64,000 nucleotides of DNA from Amycolatopsis xylanica (lineage in GTDB: Bacteria; Actinomycetota; Actinomycetes; Mycobacteriales; Pseudonocardiaceae), in contig NZ_FNON01000001.1 in the NCBI RefSeq assembly GCF_900107045.1, positions 1,674,001 through 1,738,000 on the forward strand. The letters run 5' to 3'. A model generated the notes under the pieces. That model had not been told where the DNA came from. It ran no database searches and was given only the letters and a program-made list of their open reading frames with translations. This document shows positions 49,839 through 58,939 of this stretch, piece after piece. The position numbers were made by a program, and so were the translations under genes. Every line of letters begins with the position of its first letter. Position 1 is the first letter of the stretch.

Positions 49839-50435
49839 ATGGAACAGCGCACGATCACCAATGAGGCGCGGCGCGCGCAAATCGTCCAAGCGGCGATCGA
49901 GGTGCTGGCCGAGTCCGGTTACCAGGGGGCGACCTTCACCCGCATCACCAAACAAGCGGGGCTGCGCAGCCCTCGGATGATCTCCTACCACTTCGCCAAC
50001 AAGGACGACTTGCTCAGCCAGGTGCTGGTCGAGGTGTTCACCGAAGGCGCGCGGCTCATCATCGCGGCGATCACCGAGGAGACCACCGCGGCCGGCAAGC
50101 TGCGCGCCTACCTCGAAGCCAACCTCCGCTTCCTTCATGACCACCCGAAGGAAGTCCGCGCACTCCAGGCGATCGCGCCCTACGTGAAGAACGCCGAGGG
50201 CCGGACCTACACGCTTCAAGCGTCCCGCGAGCCCAGCGTCAGCAGCCTGGCGGACATGCTGGCCAGAGGACAGCAGAGCGGTGAGTTCCGGGACTTCGAC
50301 GTACGGGCCATGGCGGTGATGATCCGAGGAGCCGTCGAGTCGGCCGCCGAACAGTTCAACGGCGACCCGCCACTGGACCTGGAAACCTACATCCGCGAAA
50401 CGACGGACACCTTCACCCGGGCCGTCGTCCGCTGA
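49839..50435 (+). CDS. TetR-family regulator downstream of the carboxylesterase
   Basis: A 198-residue TetR regulator with a helix-turn-helix (AAIEVLAESGYQGATFTRIT, KQAGLRSPRMISYHFANKDD) and the C-terminal helical domain (RAMAVMIRGAVESAAEQF). It follows the carboxylesterase by three bases, so it is co-transcribed with it. Convergent with a MarR gene 23 bp away. Its ligand may be an esterase substrate or product. Confidence 0.85.
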   Translation: MEQRTITNEARRAQIVQAAIEVLAESGYQGATFTRITKQAGLRSPRMISYHFANKDDLLSQVLVEVFTEGARLIIAAITEETTAAGKLRAYLEANLRFLHDHPKEVRALQAIAPYVKNAEGRTYTLQASREPSVSSLADMLARGQQSGEFRDFDVRAMAVMIRGAVESAAEQFNGDPPLDLETYIRETTDTFTRAVVR

Positions 50436-50458
50436 TCTTCACGTCGAGCAGGAAGCGA

Positions 50459-50959
50459 TCACAGGCGCACGCCGCGATCTCCCAGTGATTCCAGCAGGGT
50501 CCGCAGTGATCGGGCGAGCTGGTCCAGCTCCCCTCGATCCAGTCCGCGCAGCAAGCGTTCCTCGTTGGCCAAGTGTTCGCCGACGAGGGTGTCGACGACC
50601 TCGTTGCCATGCTCGGTCAACCGCACCCGCACCGACCGGCGGTCGTTGCCGTCACGCACTCGCTCCACAAGGGACTTCGCCTCCATGCGGTCGATGCGGG
50701 CGGTGATCGCGCCGGAGGTGACCATGGAGGTCTTCAGCAACGCACCGGCCGACAGTTCGAACGGCTCCCCTGCCCGCCGGAGCGTCATCAGGACGTCGAC
50801 CTCGCCCTGGTCGAGACCGTGCCGGGCGGCGAACGTCTTGATCTCCTGGTCGAGCAGCCTGCTCAGCCGCTGGACGCGGCCCACCACACCGACCGGCCAG
50901 AAGTCCAGGTCGGGCCGCTCGCGCTGCCACGCCTCGAGCACCAGGTCCACCGCGTCCAT
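50459..50959 (-). CDS. MarR-family regulator
   Basis: A 166-residue MarR regulator: VVGRVQRLSRLLDQEIKTFA dimerisation helix, LDQGEVDVLMTLRRAGEPFE and LLKTSMVTSGAITARIDRME recognition region, then RVRDGNDRRSVRVRLTEHG, the family wing with conserved Asp-Arg-Arg. GGGAG precedes the ATG at 50959. It is divergent from a dihydrofolate-reductase-like gene, with three 15-bp repeats between them, and probably represses both. Confidence 0.88.
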   Translation of the reverse strand: MDAVDLVLEAWQRERPDLDFWPVGVVGRVQRLSRLLDQEIKTFAARHGLDQGEVDVLMTLRRAGEPFELSAGALLKTSMVTSGAITARIDRMEAKSLVERVRDGNDRRSVRVRLTEHGNEVVDTLVGEHLANEERLLRGLDRGELDQLARSLRTLLESLGDRGVRL

Positions 50960-50982
50960 CACCACTCCCAAGAATCTCAATG

Positions 50983-51020
50983 TTAAGAGATTGACCATTA
51001 AGAGAACGATCATTAAGCTA
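50983..51020. promoter_or_regulatory. Three tandem 15-bp sites upstream of the MarR and RibD-like genes
   Basis: TTAAGAGATTGACCA, TTAAGAGAACGATCA and TTAAGCTA start at 50983, 50998 and 51013. Such regular spacing in an AT-rich divergent promoter suggests cooperative binding by the MarR regulator, although MarR sites are more often palindromes. Confidence 0.5.
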
Positions 51021-51070
51021 ACCGCATCATAGTCGAGCCCGGAACCCGCCGGGCGCCGAAGGGGGAAACG

Positions 51071-51697
51071 ATGGGCATCGTCAAATGCGGCATCGCGACG
51101 TCGTTGGACGGCTTCGTGGCCGGACCCGGCCAGAGCGCGGAGAATCCGTTCGGGGAAGGCGTGGGCGACCTGCTGCACCGGTGGATGTTCGAACAGCCGG
51201 ATGACCACGCGCAGGAGATCGCGGCGCTCAACACCGCGGGCGCCTACGTGATGGGCCGCAACATGTTCGGCCCCGGGCGCGGCGAGTGGGACCTGGAATG
51301 GAAGGGCTGGTGGGGACCGGAGCCGCCCTACCACGCGCCGGTCTTCGTGCTCACCCACCACGAGCGCGAGCCCGTCGTGGCCCAGGGCGGAACGACGTTC
51401 ACCTTCGTCACCGACGGCATCGACTCCGCGTTGAAACTGGCCCGCGAAGCCGCCGGAGACCAGGACGTCGCCATCGCGGGCGGCGCGGCCACCATCAACC
51501 AGTACCTGGCCGCCGGCGCCATCGACGAACTGTGGCTGCACATCGCGCCGGTGACCTTGGGCGCCGGGGAACGACTGTTCGACACCGCGGGCCGTCTCAC
51601 GCTCGAACCGCTCAGTGTCAGGACCACCGACCTCGTCACCCACCTGCGATACCGGGTCCACACCCCAGCGCCCTCGCCCGAGCCTGCCGACGAGTGA
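51071..51697 (+). CDS. Dihydrofolate reductase-like (RibD C-terminal domain) protein
   Basis: The 208-residue protein matches the RibD_C/DHFR-like fold: VKCGIATSLDGFVAGP at the N-terminus, AGAYVMGRNMFGPG, PVFVLTHHEREP, the NADPH-binding VAIAGGAATINQYLAAGAID and ELWLHIAPVTLGAGERLFD. These proteins are NAD(P)H-dependent reductases, mostly of unknown substrate. GGGGGAAACG precedes the ATG at 51071. It is divergent from a MarR gene. The following 240 bp up to the LLM gene stop contains nothing I can support. Confidence 0.88.
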   Translation: MGIVKCGIATSLDGFVAGPGQSAENPFGEGVGDLLHRWMFEQPDDHAQEIAALNTAGAYVMGRNMFGPGRGEWDLEWKGWWGPEPPYHAPVFVLTHHEREPVVAQGGTTFTFVTDGIDSALKLAREAAGDQDVAIAGGAATINQYLAAGAIDELWLHIAPVTLGAGERLFDTAGRLTLEPLSVRTTDLVTHLRYRVHTPAPSPEPADE

Positions 51698-51937
51698 TGG
51701 AGAGCGAGAGCGCGTCCGGCTGCCGAATTTGGCCTGCCTTATGTGCGGGGAGTTTCGCGAGAGCTTGGAGCATCTTCTGGTGACGGATCATCGAGGCCCG
51801 CCTTGTGCGCGCGGGTGACTGCAACGAGCTGTCTGCCCAACTGACAGGAGGTCTTCGCGCGCAGGCGGCCGCTGACGGCGCGGGCGAATTTGCCCGAGTG
51901 CGGACTGCCCGCACCGTCAGGAGCCGCCGGACACGGC

Positions 51938-52927
51938 CTAGATGTTCAGCGCGGGGGCGACGTGCTTGGCGAACAGGTCGATGCTGGAGCGGTCGTACGC
52001 GGCTTCGGGGAAGTTGAAGATCGCGTAGGTCATGCCCAGCGTTTCCAGCTTGGCCAGTCGTTCGGCGACCTGCTCGGGGGTGCCGACGCCCACCCCGGCG
52101 GTGAAGATCGAGTACGCGCGCTCGGCCGCCTCCGCCGACGCGTGCCTCGCGTAGTGGTCCTTGAGCCAGGCCAGCTTGTCCTGGACCTCTTTCTCGGTCT
52201 CGCCGATGACACCGTTGTGGTTGGCCGACCGCACGATCGCGTCGAAATCCGTGCCGACGTCCTTGCAGTGCCCGGCCAGGATCTCCGACTTGCGGGTGAA
52301 CGTCTCGGCGTCGGCGGCGAAGTTGGTGTACTTCGCGAACCGCGCGGCGATCCGCAGGGTCTTCTTCTCACCACCACCGGCGATCCACAGCGGAATCCCG
52401 CCGTCCTGCAACGGCAGCGGGCGCAGGATCGCGCCGTCGGTGCGGTAGTGCTCGCCCTCCAAAGTGGACGTTCCGGTGGTCCACAGGTCCCGCATGATCC
52501 GGACACCCTCGTCGAGCTGGGCGAGCCGTTCCCCGGCGCTCGGGAAACCGTAGCCGTAAGCCCGCCACTCGTGCTCGTACCAGCCGGCGCCGATCCCCAT
52601 CTCGACACGACCGCCGGAGATGATGTCGGCGGTCGCGGCGACCTTCGCCAGGTACGCCGGGTTGCGGTAGCCCATGCAGGTACACATCTGCCCCAGCCGG
52701 ATGGTCTCGGTGGCCGCGGCGAACGCCGATATCAGCGACCACGCCTCATGGGTCGCCTCCTCGGTCGGCTCCGGCACCGTGTGGAAATGGTCGTACACCC
52801 AGATCGATTCAAAGGGCCCGGCCTCCGCGTGCTTCGCGATACCGAGCATGGTTTTCCAATGGTCCGCGGGCTCGATGCCGGTCAGATCCAACCGCCACCC
52901 CTGCGGGACGAAAAGTCCGAAGCGCAT
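51938..52927 (-). CDS. Luciferase-like (LLM) F420-dependent oxidoreductase
   Basis: A 329-residue TIM-barrel protein of the luciferase-like family: FGLFVPQGWRLDLTG, ESIWVYDHFHTVP, EAWSLISAFAAATETIRLGQ, MGIGAGWYEHEWRAYGY and GIPLWIAGGGEKKTLRIAAR. The sequence style (PEQVAERLAKLETLGMTYAI) matches actinobacterial F420-dependent members, which use cofactor F420 for hydride transfer. The ATG at 52927 lies seven bases after TAGGTT (52935-52940), fitting a leaderless mRNA; GAGGATC directly before the ATG is too close for an ordinary ribosome site. The substrate is unknown. Confidence 0.87.
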   Translation of the reverse strand: MRFGLFVPQGWRLDLTGIEPADHWKTMLGIAKHAEAGPFESIWVYDHFHTVPEPTEEATHEAWSLISAFAAATETIRLGQMCTCMGYRNPAYLAKVAATADIISGGRVEMGIGAGWYEHEWRAYGYGFPSAGERLAQLDEGVRIMRDLWTTGTSTLEGEHYRTDGAILRPLPLQDGGIPLWIAGGGEKKTLRIAARFAKYTNFAADAETFTRKSEILAGHCKDVGTDFDAIVRSANHNGVIGETEKEVQDKLAWLKDHYARHASAEAAERAYSIFTAGVGVGTPEQVAERLAKLETLGMTYAIFNFPEAAYDRSSIDLFAKHVAPALNI

Positions 52928-52934
52928 GATCCTC

Positions 52935-52940
52935 AACCTA
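52935..52940 (-). promoter_or_regulatory. Leaderless -10 element of the LLM oxidoreductase gene
   Basis: On the minus strand TAGGTT precedes the ATG at 52927 by seven bases. Confidence 0.4.
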
Positions 52941-53128
52941 GCCCCGCGCACTCCCCCGCGCGGCGCGTTTTCCGAAGTTCCAGCCGGACGAACTCCAGCA
53001 CCCGGAAGGCTGGGGATTTCATCGAGGTTTCATCGGCGGTGGCTAGGGTCGCCGCGGCTTGTCGGAGAGTCCGCGGAGGCGTGCGTGGGGTTGGCAGTGA
53101 GCGTTCGGCCTGATCGAGCGGGTCCGCG

Positions 53129-54601
53129 GTGAGGCCGTTGGCGGGGACCGAGGCTGCCGCGGTGGGCCCGTACCGGGTGCTCGGGGAGTTGGGGCGGGGC
53201 GGGATGGGGCGGGTGCTGCTGGCCTCGGGCCCGGACGGTCGCCTGGTGGCGGTCAAGCAGATGCTGGCGGAGGCGCTGGCGGACGAGGGTTTCCGTGCGC
53301 GGTTCGGCCGTGAGGTCGCCGCGTCCCGCAGGGTGTCGGGTGCCTACACCGCCGCGGTCGTGGCCGCCGACCCGGAGGCCGCGGCGCCGTGGCTGGCGTC
53401 GGTGTTCGTGCCGGGCCCGTCGCTGCGGGAAGCACTGGAGACGGCCGGGCCGCTGCCGGAGGAGTCCGTGCTGCGGCTGGCGGCGGGCCTGGCGACCGCG
53501 TTGGCGGGCATCCACGAGGCAGGCCTGGTGCACCGGGACCTCAAGCCCTCGAACGTGTTGCTGACCGACGACGGGCCGCGGGTGGTCGACTTCGGGATCG
53601 CCAGGGCCGCCGAGGGCGGGCGCGGTGAGCTGACGCGCACGGGGTGGCTGGTGGGGACGCCGGGATTCGCCTCACCCGAGCAGGCCGAGGGCGGCGAGGT
53701 GGGTCCGGCCTCGGATGTGTTCTCGTTGGGCAGCCTGCTGGCCGCCGCCTGCTCGGGGGCGAGCCCGTTCGCCGGGGCCTCGACCCTGAACACGCTGAAC
53801 AACGTCGTGTCCGGCCACCCCGACCTCACCACTGTCCCCGACCGGCTTCGCCCGATCATCGCCGCGTGCCTGGCCAAAGACCCCGCCGCCCGGCCGGCCC
53901 CCGCCCGGATCCTGGAGCTGGTCGGCTCGGTGACGCCGTCGGTGCGGCCGTGGCCGGAGGCGGTGCACGGAATGATCGCCGCCCAGCGCGACCGGGTCAA
54001 CGCGCTTGTCGCCGCCCCCGCGGCCGAAGGGGATGCCGGGCCGACGGTGGTCCAGCCCACTGTCGCGCGGCCTGCGCACCCTGCCACGTGGCCTGCCCCG
54101 CCGAATGGCCTCGCGTCGCCGGGCGGGCACCAGCGCATGGCCGCCGCTGGCGTGTTCACCAGGCGCCCCAAGGTCAACGCCACCGCCGCGGCGATCGCCG
54201 GGTCACTCGGCCTGGCCACGGCGGGCACGCAGTTCTGGTTCGCGATCGCCAGCATCGAGATCAGCGGCCCGCTCGACGAATGGTCGAGCCTGGCGTGGGT
54301 GAACGTCCTCGGCGGTCTCATCGCCGCCTTGTGCCTGCTGGCCGCGGCGGCGTTCACGTTCGCGCGGACGGTCGCAGGCGCGTGGTCGCTGTGCGCCCTC
54401 TGCGCGTTGTTCGTCGCGGCGGTCTTCGTGTCCCCGCTGGCGAGAGGCGCGGACTTCGGGGCTCAGCTTGATTTCGTCTTCGGCTTCCACAAAGCCAACG
54501 GCGTCGCCGCCGGGCTGACCGTCGTCAGTGGCTTCCTGGCCGCGATCTCGGCGGCGATCGCGGCCAGCGTCCAGTCCCACCTGCGCCACTTCGGTGGCTG
54601 A
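53129..54601 (+). CDS. Membrane serine/threonine protein kinase (AfsK/Pkn2 type)
   Basis: The 490-residue protein has a complete Hanks-type kinase domain: LGRGGMGRV glycine loop, Lys43 in VAVKQM, catalytic Asp137 in VHRDLKPSN, Asp154 in VVDFGIA and FASPEQAEG. A Pro/Ala-rich linker (about 300-345) follows. About four hydrophobic segments lie between 350 and 490 (AAAIAGSLGLATAGTQFWFA, VLGGLIAALCLLAAAAFTF, WSLCALCALFVAAVFV, GLTVVSGFLAAISAAIAAS), so the kinase faces the cytoplasm with a C-terminal membrane anchor. It starts with GTG. It is 39 bp upstream of an AfsR-like regulator gene on the same strand; in Streptomyces AfsK phosphorylates AfsR, so the neighbour is a likely substrate. Confidence 0.9.
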   Translation: MRPLAGTEAAAVGPYRVLGELGRGGMGRVLLASGPDGRLVAVKQMLAEALADEGFRARFGREVAASRRVSGAYTAAVVAADPEAAAPWLASVFVPGPSLREALETAGPLPEESVLRLAAGLATALAGIHEAGLVHRDLKPSNVLLTDDGPRVVDFGIARAAEGGRGELTRTGWLVGTPGFASPEQAEGGEVGPASDVFSLGSLLAAACSGASPFAGASTLNTLNNVVSGHPDLTTVPDRLRPIIAACLAKDPAARPAPARILELVGSVTPSVRPWPEAVHGMIAAQRDRVNALVAAPAAEGDAGPTVVQPTVARPAHPATWPAPPNGLASPGGHQRMAAAGVFTRRPKVNATAAAIAGSLGLATAGTQFWFAIASIEISGPLDEWSSLAWVNVLGGLIAALCLLAAAAFTFARTVAGAWSLCALCALFVAAVFVSPLARGADFGAQLDFVFGFHKANGVAAGLTVVSGFLAAISAAIAASVQSHLRHFGG

Positions 54602-54640
54602 ACGCACGCGCGGACGCAGCGGCGTGGGAAACTGCTGGCC

Positions 54641-57493
54641 ATGCTGTTCCGCCTGCTCGGTCCCATCGAAGTGCTCGGCGACGATGGATCAGCCGTCGCG
54701 CTGCCAGGGACCAGGGCCCGGGCCATCCTCGCGATGCTGCTGGTCTCCCGGCCGGATGTGGTGTCGCCCAGTCAGTTGTTCACGACCGGCCGATCAGCGA
54801 AAGACCCCGTCAACGCGCTGCACGTGCAGATCGCCAAGCTACGCGCCGCCTTGCCGGAGCCACGGCTGGTCTCCGAACGCGGCGGCTACCGGCTGCTCAC
54901 CCGGGCCAGCGAGGTCGATGCCGACGTGTTCGCCGACGCCTGCGAAAAGGGACGCGAGCTGGCGCGCCAGGGTGATCCGGCGGCCGCGGTCACCGTGCTG
55001 CGCGAGGCACTCGCGGGGTGGCGGCAGCCGGCCGGCTACGACTTCGCCGAAGTCTGGCGGGTCCGGCTCGAAGAGCTCCGCCTGGCCGCGCTGGACACCG
55101 TGCTCGACGCGGAACTGACGCTGGGCCGGCACCGGGAACTGGTGCCGGAGCTCGCCGGGCTCGTCGCGGAACACCCGTTGCGGGAACGGTTCGCCGAACT
55201 GCTGATGCTCGCCCTGCACTGCGGCGGACGCCGGCCGGAAGCCCTCACGGTCTTCGGTGACCTGCGGCGGCGGCTGGCGGACGAGCTGGGCACCGATCCC
55301 GGTCCTCGAACGTCCGCGCTGCACCTGGAAATCCTGCGGGACGAGCCCGAAGCGCCGCTTACTCCGGGCGGCAACCTGCCGCACCCGGTCGGTGCGCTGT
55401 TCGGGCGCGAACCCGACCTCGAAGCCGCCGGGCGGCTGCTCGGCGAACGGCGCCTGGTCACCCTGACCGGGCCGGGCGGGGTGGGCAAGACTCGGACTGC
55501 CCGTGAGCTCGGGCACCGGCTGCGCGGCCGTTTCCGAGACGGGATTTGGCTGGTCGAGCTCGCTTCTGTCGCCCGCGACGGCAGCGTGCTCGACGCGGTA
55601 GCGGCGACACTGCTGGATGGCGAGCCCGCGGCGCCCGCCCGCGACCGGCTCGTGGCGCACCTGCGCGAGCGGGAAGTCCTGCTGATGCTGGACAACTGCG
55701 AGCACGTCGTCGACGACGCCGCCGAAGCCGCGGAGCTGCTGCTCGGGCGCTGCCCGCGGCTCACCGTGCTGGCCACCAGCCGCGAACCGCTGAACATCGA
55801 GGGCGAGCGACCGGTCCCGCTGGCCCCGCTCGCCCTGCCGGACGCGATCCGGCTGTTCCGCGACCGCGCGCCGGGCGTCCGGGACGGCGACGCCGCGGTG
55901 GGCCGGCTCTGCGCCCGGCTCGACGCGCTGCCGCTGGTGCTGGAGCTGGCCGCGGCGGGCACCCGGCTGTTTTCCGTCGGCGAGATCGAATCCCGGCTCG
56001 ACGACCTCGCGAACGCCTCCCGGCGCGCCCCGGCCCGCCACCACTCGGTCCGCGCCCTGCTCGACTGGAGCCACGCACTGCTGTCCGAGGCCGAACGCCG
56101 GGTGTTCGCCGGGCTTTCGGTCTTCCGGGACGGCTGCACCTTCGCCGACGCCGAACGTGTCTGCGGCGCCACCGCGGACGTGCTGGCGGCGCTGGTGGAC
56201 AAGTCGCTCGTGGTCGCCGGCCCCGACGGCCGGTTCCGGCTGCTGGAAACGGTCCGCGGCTACGCGGCGTCCACTATGGACACTTCCGCGTGCCACAACC
56301 GGCACGCCGATGTCCGGATCGCGTTCGCCCGGGAGGTCTACGCCGGCTTGAGCTCCCCGCGCCAGCAGGAACTGCTGGCGTGTTTCCTCGCCGAACTCCC
56401 CAACGTGCGAGAGGTGACGACCTGGCTGCTCCGGCGCGGCGACGGACCTCGCGCGCTCCTGCTGCAGGGCCTGCTCGGCTATCTCTGGTACGTCTGTGGG
56501 CGCGAGGCGGAAGGCGCGCGATGGCTCGGCCGGGCCATCGCGTGCTTCGACGCCGATCCGCGGCCTGGGCACGACGGGCCGCTCGCCGTGGCCCTGGCCT
56601 GGCACAGCTACCTCGGCCGGGTCTCCGGGGTGCTGCCCGACCCGTGGGCGCCCGCCGACCGCGTGCGCACCCTCTACCGCACCACCGCGGACCGGGACGG
56701 CGTCCGCATCGCCCTGCCGGCGATCGCGGCCGTCGCCGTGCACCTGCGCCCCGGCGCCGAATCCCTGGCCTGCCTCGAAGAAGCCGAAGAGGTCATGGCG
56801 GAGTTCGAACACCCGTGGCTGCGGGCGATCCTCGACGCGGTGTGGTCCGAGCAGCACCGCCGCGACGGCGACCTCGCGGCCGCCGTCGCCGCGGCGGAGG
56901 CGAACCTGCGCTATTTCGAAGGCATCGACGACCGGTTCGGTGTCGTCTTCTCCCACCTGCGGCTCGGCGACGCCGAGGAGCACGCCGGCCACCGCTCCCG
57001 GGCCCGCGACCGGTGGGCGCGGGCCCGCGACGTCGCGCGAGCCGGACACGCCCCGGTCAAGCGGGGCTACGCCGAGCTGCGGCTGGCCTACCTGGACCTC
57101 GGCGACGACCCGTCGGCGGCGGTCACCGTGCTCGAGCGGATCCGGGCCGAAGCGGCCGAGCTCGCCGCGGCCGACCTCGGCGCCGCGGCCGCGAACCTGC
57201 TCGGGCTGGCCCACGTCCGCTGTCGCGATGAAACCGCCGCGGTGACCTGTTTCCTCGAGGCCGTGGCGAGCGAGCGGGCTTTGCCCGTCCGCACCGCCGT
57301 GGCCGCCGGGCACCTCACCGCGCTGGCGGGTCCACGATGGCGGCCGCCGGTGGAACAGGCGGTGGAGCGGATCCCCGACCCGCTCCACCGCGCCGCGCTC
57401 GGTGTCCTGCTGCGGAACCTGACCGGCCTGGACGACCTCGGCCGGGCCCTGTCCAGCGGTCCGGTCTGCACCCCGCTCGCCGCCCTGGTCTGA
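54641..57493 (+). CDS. AfsR/SARP-type regulator with ATPase and TPR-like tail
   Basis: A 950-residue regulator. OmpR-type DNA-binding domain (MLFRLLGPIEVLGDDGSAVA, NALHVQIAKLRAAL), BTAD (RRRLADELGTDPGPRTSAL), then a STAND-type ATPase with P-loop TGPGGVGKTRTAREL near 275, Walker B EVLLMLDNCEHVV and ATSREPLNIEGE. A winged-helix-like region (LDWSHALLSEAERRVFAGLS) leads into a helical repeat tail. It directly follows the kinase gene, suggesting an AfsK-AfsR-like signalling pair controlling specialised metabolism. Its targets are not evident; the convergent glycosyltransferase ends 10 bp beyond its stop. Confidence 0.88.
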   Translation: MLFRLLGPIEVLGDDGSAVALPGTRARAILAMLLVSRPDVVSPSQLFTTGRSAKDPVNALHVQIAKLRAALPEPRLVSERGGYRLLTRASEVDADVFADACEKGRELARQGDPAAAVTVLREALAGWRQPAGYDFAEVWRVRLEELRLAALDTVLDAELTLGRHRELVPELAGLVAEHPLRERFAELLMLALHCGGRRPEALTVFGDLRRRLADELGTDPGPRTSALHLEILRDEPEAPLTPGGNLPHPVGALFGREPDLEAAGRLLGERRLVTLTGPGGVGKTRTARELGHRLRGRFRDGIWLVELASVARDGSVLDAVAATLLDGEPAAPARDRLVAHLREREVLLMLDNCEHVVDDAAEAAELLLGRCPRLTVLATSREPLNIEGERPVPLAPLALPDAIRLFRDRAPGVRDGDAAVGRLCARLDALPLVLELAAAGTRLFSVGEIESRLDDLANASRRAPARHHSVRALLDWSHALLSEAERRVFAGLSVFRDGCTFADAERVCGATADVLAALVDKSLVVAGPDGRFRLLETVRGYAASTMDTSACHNRHADVRIAFAREVYAGLSSPRQQELLACFLAELPNVREVTTWLLRRGDGPRALLLQGLLGYLWYVCGREAEGARWLGRAIACFDADPRPGHDGPLAVALAWHSYLGRVSGVLPDPWAPADRVRTLYRTTADRDGVRIALPAIAAVAVHLRPGAESLACLEEAEEVMAEFEHPWLRAILDAVWSEQHRRDGDLAAAVAAAEANLRYFEGIDDRFGVVFSHLRLGDAEEHAGHRSRARDRWARARDVARAGHAPVKRGYAELRLAYLDLGDDPSAAVTVLERIRAEAAELAAADLGAAAANLLGLAHVRCRDETAAVTCFLEAVASERALPVRTAVAAGHLTALAGPRWRPPVEQAVERIPDPLHRAALGVLLRNLTGLDDLGRALSSGPVCTPLAALV

Positions 57494-57503
57494 TCGTCGG
57501 GCC

Positions 57504-58772
57504 TCAGACCCGCACGCCGGCCAGCCGCTCGATGTGGTGAGCGCACAGCTCCCCCGCCTCGTGTCCCCGATACTCCGCGGCCAGCTCTTCCGCGCGCTGC
57601 CGGTGCGACCCGCCGTCCAGCAGCTTGCGCACCGCCGCCTTGAGCGCCTTCTCCGACGGCGTCGCCGTGCGCAGGTTGAGACCGGCGCCGGAGCGTTCGA
57701 CGCGGGCGGCGACCTCGGGCTTGTCTTCGGTGGTGCCGGCGACGACGAGCGGCACGCCCTGGGCGAGCGCCAGCTGCACCCCGCCGAACCCGCCGTTGGT
57801 CACCATCGCGGAGATCTCCGGGAGCAGCCGGTCGTAGGGCAGGAACGGGGCGGTGAACACGTTGCCGGGCAACGGACCGACCTCGTGCGCCCCGGTGCTC
57901 GCGACGACGGTGACGTCTTCGTCCGCGAGCGCCCGGATGGTGGGCAGCACCAGCTGCGCCAGATCCATGTCGGCGACCGTGCCCTGGGTGACGTGCACGA
58001 TCGGGCGACCGGCATCGATCATCTTGTCCCACCACTCCGGTACTTCAGCCGCCGGCGCCGGATCCACCAGCGCCCCGACGAATTTCACCTGCTGCGGCAG
58101 CTGTTCGCGCGGGTGCTCCAGGCCGGCGACACCGTTCTGGAGGTGCAGATGCGGCGAGACGCCCGACAGCCCCCGTTCCCCGGCCGGCAGGCCGAGCCCG
58201 GCGAGGATCCGGTCGCGGTGGTCGTACACGGGCTTGAAGACGACGTCGTCCAGCAGCCGGCGCACCACGCCGTTGCGCAGGCGGGCGAGCGCTCCGCGCC
58301 GGTACTTGAGCCCGGGCCCGAACGGAGGCACCTCCGGCGCCGCCAGCATCAGCGGCGTGACCCCGACGCTGACCGCGCGCGGGCCGCCCAGCTGTTCCAG
58401 CAACGCGGCGCCGACATGGGCGGCGTCGTGCAGCACCAGGTCGGCCTGCCGCCGTTCGAGCTCCCGCCGCAGGTCCGCGACCTGCGCCGGAATGGGTTCG
58501 AGGAACACCGAGCGCATGTCGTAACGCAGTTTCGCGACCCCGTTGAGCCGGGTTCGCTCCGGGAAGAGCTCGTCGACGTTGCGGCCCAGGTGGTCGATGG
58601 CCGGGTCCATCGCCACGAATTCCGCGCCGGTGGCCCGGATCCGGTCCGCGAACACCTGCCCGGAGCACCACCGCACCTGGTGCCCTCGTGCGGCGAGGGT
58701 GCGGGCGATGGGCAGCAGCGGGCCGACGTGGCCGGGCACGGGCATGGTCGCGAACAGGAGATCCAAAGGCAT
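57504..58772 (-). CDS. GT1-family glycosyltransferase (natural-product type)
   Basis: The 422-residue GT-B protein resembles macrolide and MGT-type glycosyltransferases. N-terminal acceptor domain (LLFATMPVPGHVGPLLPIAR), C-terminal nucleotide-sugar domain (PIVHVTQGTVADMDLAQLV, NVFTAPFLPYDRLLPEISAM, TNGGFGGVQLALAQGVPLVV). The usual HxG of the donor site is replaced by NGG. It may glycosylate a secondary metabolite or inactivate an antibiotic. The ATG at 58772 has no strong ribosome site. It diverges from a HelD-like helicase gene with 167 bp between; a linked role in antibiotic tolerance is possible but unproven. Confidence 0.85.
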   Translation of the reverse strand: MPLDLLFATMPVPGHVGPLLPIARTLAARGHQVRWCSGQVFADRIRATGAEFVAMDPAIDHLGRNVDELFPERTRLNGVAKLRYDMRSVFLEPIPAQVADLRRELERRQADLVLHDAAHVGAALLEQLGGPRAVSVGVTPLMLAAPEVPPFGPGLKYRRGALARLRNGVVRRLLDDVVFKPVYDHRDRILAGLGLPAGERGLSGVSPHLHLQNGVAGLEHPREQLPQQVKFVGALVDPAPAAEVPEWWDKMIDAGRPIVHVTQGTVADMDLAQLVLPTIRALADEDVTVVASTGAHEVGPLPGNVFTAPFLPYDRLLPEISAMVTNGGFGGVQLALAQGVPLVVAGTTEDKPEVAARVERSGAGLNLRTATPSEKALKAAVRKLLDGGSHRQRAEELAAEYRGHEAGELCAHHIERLAGVRV

Positions 58773-58939
58773 GCGGCGATCCAATCAGCCTCCCCTTTCC
58801 GGATTCTTTCCACGCTCGAAGCGGTAGCGGACAGGCACGACGCTTCGGCTGACGCCGCCGGGAAGAACAAGACTGTTTCTTCGCGAACTCACCGTGCACC
58901 CTCGATGGCGCCGATCATCGAACAACCAGGGGGTCTGGG

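Noticed and set aside
58773-58939. Rifamycin-associated element before the HelD-like gene
   Set aside because: I looked for the GC-rich inverted repeat expected at HelR genes and saw no such palindrome.
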